Assembly: GCA_014379485.1 (NCBI GenBank)
Contig: JACMLS010001111.1
Location: 1-7,878 of the forward strand
Direction of reading: 5' to 3'
Length of the DNA: 7,878 bases
Source: Bacteroidia bacterium
GTDB lineage: Bacteria > Bacteroidota > Bacteroidia > B-17B0 > Aurantibacillaceae
Shown here: piece after piece, positions 1 through 5,126 of the stretch
Numbering within the stretch: the first letter of the stretch is position 1
Layout of the letters: each line of letters starts with the position of its first letter
Position numbers and translations under genes: made by a program
Notes under the pieces: generated by a model
Database searches by the model: none
What the model was told of the DNA's origin: nothing
What the model saw: the letters and a program-made list of their open reading frames with translations, nothing else

Positions 1-2186
1 ATCAGAGCCAGATGGCCGAAGCAGTAGAGCTTTTGCGTTCTCCTGTGTTTTTAAAGAGGGTGTTGAATAACCTTGACCTCTCAACAGGTTATTTTAATGA
101 AGGAACATTTAAAAATAATGAAGTCTACAATTCAACCCCCTTTCTTGTAGAGGTGAATTTAAAAAATATCGCCTTATTAAATTCTAAAATATATTTCAAC
201 CTCGACAAAGCTGAAAATGGAACATTAGAATATTTTGTAGGAGAAGAAAAACGTGTACTGAAATTTATTACAGATCAATGGTCTAAAAACGATGACATTG
301 AATTCCTCGGATATTTTAATCCCAAATACACAAAAGATGGTGCTTTCAGAAATCTGAAAAGCATGAAAAAACCTTATTTTATTCATTATTCACAGGAACC
401 GATCTTAGCCTCTCTCCAATCTAAAATCGATATTAAAATATTGAACGAACAGGCAAGAACCCTCGAAATTCTTATAAAAGACTATAACTCTGAAAAAGCA
501 ACAGACATTGTAAATAAAATGGCAGATGAGTTTATTGTGTTTGAACGTGAAAATAAAAGGGCCAGTTCACAAAGTGTTATTGAATTTATTAACGAACAGC
601 TTGACAAGATCTCTGATACATTAAAAACCACAGAAAGTGATATTAAGAGTTATACTAAAATAAATAAGATTAACCGTGATGATGATGTTTTTAAAAGGGA
701 TCTGATGAGGTTATCAGGAGTGGAAGATCAGTTGCTTGAAGCAGAGCTGCAGGAGAGAATATTGGATTCGTTAAGGGTTAAACTTGAAAAAAACAAAGCA
801 ATTGATGAGTACCAGCTAATTTCTATGGTAACAGGAACAGACTATGAAACAACTATCCGCGATTTTACAGGAAGCATACAAAAACTTTTGTTTGAACGTC
901 AAAAACTGCTTGAGAAAGCAAAGCCAGGCAGTCCGCAAATTTTAAGTGTAAATAACCAGATTGAAACTCAGAAAAGACTTTTAATAAATACTATCGGAGC
1001 ATTGCAGATAAAATTAAAACAAAAAGTTCACTCGCTCAGATCAAAGTCAAGGCAAATGGAGTCCAGTTACCAGTCAAACGGATCTAATGATATTGAGTAT
1101 ATGCGCATGATGCGGCAGTTTAATATCAATGAAAAATATTATTATTTATTGCTCGAAAAGAGAATAGAGTTTTACATTGAAAATGCGGGATTTGTTTCTA
1201 AAAATCTTGTACTTGAAAAAGCGGTGCCAACCACCTCACCTGTTTCGCCTGCAAAAAAAACAACACTTATCCTTGCTTTTATAGCTGCAACCATGGTCAG
1301 TTTGTTGCTTGTGTTTTTAAAGTATTTATTTCATGATAAAATAAATTCGCTGAATGAAATAACCAAACACACGCAGGCAACCGTAAGCGCATTGGGCATT
1401 ATTCCAAAGTACGACAGGGAAATTCCGGTTTCGCAGCTTGTAATTGATAAAAATCCCAAGTCTTTAATTGCAGAATCATTCAGGTCGTTGCGTACCAATC
1501 TTCAGTTCATTTCAAGTTCAGATGGCCCGAAAGTGCTGGCCATTACCTCAACAATTTCCGGTGAGGGAAAAACCTTTGTCGCCCTCAACCTGGGAGGAAT
1601 CATAGCTTTTTCCGGGAAAAAAGTGATCATTATTGATCTGGATATGCGTAAACCTAAAATTCACAAAGGTTTCGGATCTTCCAATGAAAAGGGAATGAGC
1701 ACCATCCTTATCAACAAAGATTCTATTGAAGATTGTATAAATAAAAGTTCGCTTGATAATCTTCATTTCATTACCGCCGGACCAATTCCCCCGAATCCGT
1801 CTGAACTTATCATAAGCCCGCGTATGCAGGAAATAATTGATTATCTTAAAACAAAATATGATATGGTGATCATCGATAATCCGCCTGTTGGGCTTGTTAC
1901 TGACGGAATTCCGATGATACAAAAAGCAGATTATCCTATTTATGTTTTTCGCGCAGATTATTCGCGCAAGAATTTTATTCAGATCCTTGACCGTCTTCAG
2001 AACGAAAACAATATTTCAAAATTATCTGTTGTATTGAACGGTGTTGACATCAATCGTAAAACATATGGTTATAATTACGGTTACGGATATGGCTACGGTT
2101 ACGGATATGGCTACGGGTATTATGAAGAAGGCGTTGAGAAAAGAAAGAAAAAATCAATTTTCGGAAAGAAAAAGAAAATAAGCTGA
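1..2186 (+). CDS. Wzc-like polysaccharide co-polymerase / tyrosine autokinase (5'-partial)
   Basis: This is an inner-membrane bacterial tyrosine (BY) kinase that controls chain length and export of exopolysaccharide or capsule. The frame is open to the window edge, and the ATG at 12 falls inside the Wzz-type domain (QSQMAEAVELLRSP), so it is not the true start; the first membrane helix and part of the Wzz domain are missing. Counting from that ATG, residues about 150-350 are a helical, coiled-coil-like periplasmic part. The GNVR region with a proline-rich PTTSPVSP segment follows, then a membrane helix at about 417-436. The cytoplasmic kinase has the oligomerisation motif E488-xx-R491-xx-R494, Walker A GEGKT at 517-521 (K520), Walker A' with D542 and D544, and Walker B MVIID at 618-622. 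The C-terminus has 11 tyrosines in residues 685-704 and then a lysine-rich end; such tyrosine clusters are the autophosphorylation sites in this family. No Wza exporter or Wzb phosphatase lies in the window. The family call is secure; the polymer it serves is unknown. Confidence 0.95.
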   Translation, partial: QSQMAEAVELLRSPVFLKRVLNNLDLSTGYFNEGTFKNNEVYNSTPFLVEVNLKNIALLNSKIYFNLDKAENGTLEYFVGEEKRVLKFITDQWSKNDDIEFLGYFNPKYTKDGAFRNLKSMKKPYFIHYSQEPILASLQSKIDIKILNEQARTLEILIKDYNSEKATDIVNKMADEFIVFERENKRASSQSVIEFINEQLDKISDTLKTTESDIKSYTKINKINRDDDVFKRDLMRLSGVEDQLLEAELQERILDSLRVKLEKNKAIDEYQLISMVTGTDYETTIRDFTGSIQKLLFERQKLLEKAKPGSPQILSVNNQIETQKRLLINTIGALQIKLKQKVHSLRSKSRQMESSYQSNGSNDIEYMRMMRQFNINEKYYYLLLEKRIEFYIENAGFVSKNLVLEKAVPTTSPVSPAKKTTLILAFIAATMVSLLLVFLKYLFHDKINSLNEITKHTQATVSALGIIPKYDREIPVSQLVIDKNPKSLIAESFRSLRTNLQFISSSDGPKVLAITSTISGEGKTFVALNLGGIIAFSGKKVIIIDLDMRKPKIHKGFGSSNEKGMSTILINKDSIEDCINKSSLDNLHFITAGPIPPNPSELIISPRMQEIIDYLKTKYDMVIIDNPPVGLVTDGIPMIQKADYPIYVFRADYSRKNFIQILDRLQNENNISKLSVVLNGVDINRKTYGYNYGYGYGYGYGYGYGYYEEGVEKRKKKSIFGKKKKIS
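2079..2114 (+). repeat. 18-bp perfect tandem duplication in the kinase tyrosine tail
   Basis: Two identical head-to-tail copies of ggttacggatatggctac lie at 2079-2096 and 2097-2114. The 18-base periodicity extends to about 2076-2116 before it breaks. Each unit encodes GYGYGY in the reading frame of the kinase, and each is itself three copies of a GGNTAY hexamer. Because the unit is a multiple of three, gain or loss of a copy would change the number of tail tyrosines by three without shifting the frame. The repeat is read directly from the sequence; any length variation is inference. Confidence 0.95.
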
Positions 2187-2191
2187 ATTTT

Positions 2192-2734
2192 ATGAGAATA
2201 GAAGACACGCATATTAAAGATCTGAAAATCATTTACCCCAGAGTTTTTGCAGACGCAAGGGGATATTTTTTTGAAAGTTTCAGCGAAAAAATATTTGCCG
2301 AGAACGGAATTACCGAAAAGTTTGTTCAGGATAATCAATCACTTTCATCAAAAGGTGTTTTAAGAGGTTTACATTTTCAGGCCCCACCCTTTGCACAAGG
2401 TAAATTGGTGAGGGTCATTAAAGGCGCTGTACTTGATGTAGCAGTGGATATAAGAAAAAATTCTGCGACCTACGGAGAACATTTTTCAATTGAACTTACC
2501 GAAGAAAATAAAACCGTATTTTATATTCCGCCCGGTTTTGCGCATGGTTTTTCTACGCTTGAAAATGAAACGATCTTTTCTTATAAATGCACAGGCTATT
2601 ATAATAAAGAATCAGAAGGAACCGTTTTGTGGAACGATACTGATTTAAACATTGACTGGAGAATTTCAGATCCTGTTCTCTCGCCAAAAGACCTTGAAGG
2701 AAAAAAATTTTCTGAATTCATTTCACCTTTCTGA
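2192..2734 (+). CDS. rfbC: dTDP-4-dehydrorhamnose 3,5-epimerase (RmlC/RfbC)
   Basis: This cytoplasmic cupin-fold enzyme epimerises C3 and C5 of dTDP-4-dehydro-6-deoxy-D-glucose, the third step of dTDP-L-rhamnose synthesis. The 180-residue length is normal for the family. The RGLHFQ motif supplies the catalytic base H61. The other family blocks are QGKLVRVIKG (69-78), YIPPGFAHGF (111-120), the Y131-K-C-T-G-Y segment carrying the likely catalytic tyrosine, WNDTDLNIDW (147-156), and SPKDLEG, where D167 probably partners H61. The ATG lies 5 bases after the kinase stop with no Shine-Dalgarno sequence, so translation is probably coupled to the upstream gene. The rmlA, rmlB and rmlD partners are absent from the window. 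A 3- or 5-specific epimerase for another dTDP-sugar is possible, but the motifs fit RmlC well. Confidence 0.95.
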   Translation: MRIEDTHIKDLKIIYPRVFADARGYFFESFSEKIFAENGITEKFVQDNQSLSSKGVLRGLHFQAPPFAQGKLVRVIKGAVLDVAVDIRKNSATYGEHFSIELTEENKTVFYIPPGFAHGFSTLENETIFSYKCTGYYNKESEGTVLWNDTDLNIDWRISDPVLSPKDLEGKKFSEFISPF

Positions 2735-2745
2735 TTGCATCCTTC

Positions 2746-3837
2746 ATGAATTTCCAGGATAATATTCCACTTACCTATATTTTGTATTTTGCGGGAATAT
2801 TTATTTTTTCTGTTTTAATAAACAGTATTCTTTTACGTCTGGCCAAAACATTAGGCATCAGAAATAATTCTGAAATGCAGACGGCCCGCTGGTCTCCTAC
2901 AGTTAAACCTGCGCTGGGCGGAATTTCGTTTTTCATGATCTTTCTTTTTTCATTTCTCTTCATTGGTCTTTCACTCGGTAATTTCAGTTCCTATCTCTCA
3001 GATAAAAAACTTCTGGGTTTTTTATATACTGTAACGCTTGCATTTTTAATGGGTCTTGCAGATGACGCGTTTGATACGAGGCCCCTTCTTAAATTTTCTA
3101 CACAACTTATTTGTGCGCTTATTTTAATTGCAACGGGCACACATATGAAATGTTTTCAGAGTGATTTTGTTAATTATCTTTTAACTGTATTATGGGTGGT
3201 GGGATTAATGAATTCTATTAACATGCTTGATAATATGGATGGCATTACCACGCTTGTAAGTATGGTAATGATCACTTTTTTTATTTCAGAAAAATTGTAC
3301 ATCAACGAAGGGCTGAATCCGCAGGCTTTTTTATGCCTGAGTGTTTTAGGAGCGCTTGCAGGTTTTCTTATCTTTAATTTTCACCCCTCAAAAATGTTTA
3401 TGGGCGACACCGGCTCTCAGTTTCTCGGGGTGTTTCTTGCTATTATGGGCATTGAGTTTTGCTGGAATGTTCCGGTAATTAACAGTGTAAATCTTCCGGT
3501 TCATTTTCCTGTAAAAAATCTTGTGCTGGTGGCGCTGGTATTTATTTTGCCGCTTACAGATACCACCACCGTTTTTATAAACAGATTGGCAAAAGGCAAG
3601 TCTCCTTTTATTGGAGGAAAAGATCATACAACACACCATTTGTTTTTTAAAGGAATTACCGAAAAACGAATTGCAATTCTTTTTGTTTTTATAGGATCGG
3701 TGGCTTGCCTGCTTGCTCATTATGTTTCAGCATCCACCTCGCTTAATATGTATGATTATATTATTTATCTGAGTTTTCCTTTGCCCGTTTTTCTTTTTTT
3801 ATTTTTAAATACAAGGATCAGAAAAAAAGTAAAATGA
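2746..3837 (+). CDS. WecA/TagO/MraY-superfamily undecaprenyl-phosphate phosphosugar transferase
   Basis: This is a polytopic inner-membrane enzyme of the polyprenyl-phosphate N-acetylhexosamine-1-phosphate transferase family. It moves a sugar-1-phosphate from a UDP-sugar to undecaprenyl phosphate and so starts glycan assembly. Its 363 residues hold about 11 hydrophobic segments, from about 9-31 to 337-355. Family motifs appear in order: PALGGISFF (55-63), the metal-site acidic pair in GLADDAFD (D106, D107), the N156/N159/D162/D165 block NSINMLDNMDG, FMGDTGSQFLG with D221, PLTDT with D272, and the histidine motif GKDHTTHH (H294, H297, H298). The polysaccharide-operon setting and NMLDNMDG motif favour a WecA/TagO-like enzyme over the MraY of peptidoglycan synthesis. 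The donor sugar cannot be read from the sequence. It starts 11 bases after rfbC with no clear ribosome binding site. Confidence 0.9.
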   Translation: MNFQDNIPLTYILYFAGIFIFSVLINSILLRLAKTLGIRNNSEMQTARWSPTVKPALGGISFFMIFLFSFLFIGLSLGNFSSYLSDKKLLGFLYTVTLAFLMGLADDAFDTRPLLKFSTQLICALILIATGTHMKCFQSDFVNYLLTVLWVVGLMNSINMLDNMDGITTLVSMVMITFFISEKLYINEGLNPQAFLCLSVLGALAGFLIFNFHPSKMFMGDTGSQFLGVFLAIMGIEFCWNVPVINSVNLPVHFPVKNLVLVALVFILPLTDTTTVFINRLAKGKSPFIGGKDHTTHHLFFKGITEKRIAILFVFIGSVACLLAHYVSASTSLNMYDYIIYLSFPLPVFLFLFLNTRIRKKVK

Positions 3838-5096
3838 AAAATAAACTTCAACATTTTTTTTCAAAATTTCCTTCCGTCAGAAATGTCGGTATTGCAATTG
3901 TATCCATCTTTATTGTTTCGTTTCTTCTTAAAATATTTTCTTTTTCTGTTGAGAAGGATACAACGGGATATAAAGATTATTTTTCGAGCGGGTACAGGGT
4001 GTTTGGGATTAACATTCCCAAGAACCTGAATTTTGCCGGCGAGGCAGTGCCGCATACTGATTTTAGTATCAGGGAATCTATTGACCGCGAATTTTTGACA
4101 AGCACCTATTGGCAAAGCAATATGATCTTGCTTATAAAACGTTCTAACCGCTGGTTCCCTGTTATTGAACCAATTCTTAAAAGAAACGGTGTGCCAGATG
4201 ATATTAAATACATAGCACTTGCAGAATCTCATCTCAGCAATGCCATCAGTCCGCAAAAAGCAGTTGGCTTCTGGCAACTAATTGAACCCACAGCAAAAAA
4301 TTATGGGCTCGAAATTTCTGAGGAAATAGATGAGCGTTACTCAGTTGAAAAATCTACTGAAGCGGCCTGTCAGTATTTTAAAGAAGCGTATAAAAAATTC
4401 GAGAACTGGACCCTTGCCGCTGCCAGTTATAATTTAGGAATGGGAGGAATTGAAATGCAACTGAAAAAACAAAAGGTTGATAATTATTATGATCTGTATC
4501 TCAATGAAGAAACCGCACGCTATGTTTACAGAGTAGTAGCGCTAAAATCCATTCTTCAGAATCCTAAATTATACGGAATTGTTTTAAGAAAAAAAGATCT
4601 GTACCATAAAGTCCCAACCATCAGTGTAAAAGTAGATTCTACCATTCATAACCTTGTAGACTTTTCAATCGGGCAGGGATATAATTTCAAGATCCTTAAA
4701 ATTTTTAATCCTTGGCTCAGAAAATCTCAGTTGTCAAATCCGGAAAAAAAAATGTACACCATTTTATTTCCGCACAAAAATTACACAGAACTGAATTTTG
4801 ATGACATTGAAAATGACATTTTAAAGGACGCACTAAAACTGGATTCCACAAAACTATTCAACGCATCAGATACTGTTGGAGTGAGCGTTAGAAAAAAAAC
4901 AAGCGGCATTATTCATTCTGTTGCAAAGGGAGAAACCTGGGAGAGTATTTCAAAAAAGTACAATGTAAAAACAGAACAGATATTAATGTGGAATATGCTT
5001 GACGAAAAAACAGAATTGCAGGAAGGAATGGAGTTTGTGGTTTTTCCGAATCAGGAAACAGAGGAATCAGAAAAGGGTAAAAAGAAGAAACTTTAA
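3834..5096 (+). CDS. Membrane-anchored lytic transglycosylase with SLT and LysM domains (MltD-like)
   Basis: This 420-residue protein probably cleaves the MurNAc-GlcNAc bond of peptidoglycan from the periplasmic face. An N-terminal hydrophobic segment at about 18-37 looks like a signal anchor with no lipobox. The SLT domain spans about 110-245. The catalytic glutamate is E131 in IALAESHL, followed by ISPQKAVGFWQLIEPTAK, AAASYNLG (195-202) and the ETARYVYRVVALK segment typical of this family. A LysM peptidoglycan-binding domain lies at about 361-404 (HSVAKGETWESISKKYNV to VVF), followed by an acidic then lysine-rich tail. Its ATG overlaps the transferase stop as ATGA, so the two are probably translationally coupled. 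In the SLT motif the usual SPAGAxGxWQF reads SPQKAVGFWQL, but the catalytic residues are kept, so activity is likely. A role in making room for polysaccharide export is inference from position only. Confidence 0.93.
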   Translation: MKNKLQHFFSKFPSVRNVGIAIVSIFIVSFLLKIFSFSVEKDTTGYKDYFSSGYRVFGINIPKNLNFAGEAVPHTDFSIRESIDREFLTSTYWQSNMILLIKRSNRWFPVIEPILKRNGVPDDIKYIALAESHLSNAISPQKAVGFWQLIEPTAKNYGLEISEEIDERYSVEKSTEAACQYFKEAYKKFENWTLAAASYNLGMGGIEMQLKKQKVDNYYDLYLNEETARYVYRVVALKSILQNPKLYGIVLRKKDLYHKVPTISVKVDSTIHNLVDFSIGQGYNFKILKIFNPWLRKSQLSNPEKKMYTILFPHKNYTELNFDDIENDILKDALKLDSTKLFNASDTVGVSVRKKTSGIIHSVAKGETWESISKKYNVKTEQILMWNMLDEKTELQEGMEFVVFPNQETEESEKGKKKKL

Positions 5097-5126
5097 AGAA
5101 ATAATTATATAATATAAGCAAACAGG
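5097..5126 (+). promoter_or_regulatory. AT-rich gap before uvrA, weak promoter candidate
   Basis: This is the longest gap in the window, 30 bases between the transglycosylase stop and the uvrA ATG. It contains the 10-base palindrome attatataat at 5104-5113, which includes a TATAAT hexamer at 5108-5113. There is no matching -35 box, and I do not see the Bacteroidota-type TAnnTTTG element. No G+C-rich hairpin with a T-run is present, so there is no sign of a terminator. An in-frame TAA at 5115-5117 rules out a uvrA start further upstream. The gap may carry a weak uvrA promoter or may simply be an A-rich translation leader. Confidence 0.2.

Noticed and set aside
12..14. ATG at 12 as the real start of the kinase
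   Set aside because: The frame is open upstream, and the residues around the ATG match the interior of a Wzz domain. A start here would leave the protein without its first membrane helix.
1548..1922. 124-codon open frame on the - strand
   Set aside because: It lies wholly inside the kinase domain, antisense to Walker A through Walker B. The product is a low-complexity, basic and aromatic mix with no family features, so it is a shadow.
3388..3720. 110-codon open frame on the - strand
   Set aside because: It is antisense to conserved transferase motifs (GDTGS and KDHTTHH); no independent support.
3861..4277. 138-codon open frame on the - strand
   Set aside because: It is antisense to the membrane anchor and catalytic region of the transglycosylase, which has clear domain evidence. 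No recognisable domain is present.
5104..5113. Palindrome attatataat as a terminator or operator
   Set aside because: It has only ten A/T bases with no loop and no T-run, so it cannot form a stable hairpin. It is expected by chance in AT-rich DNA.
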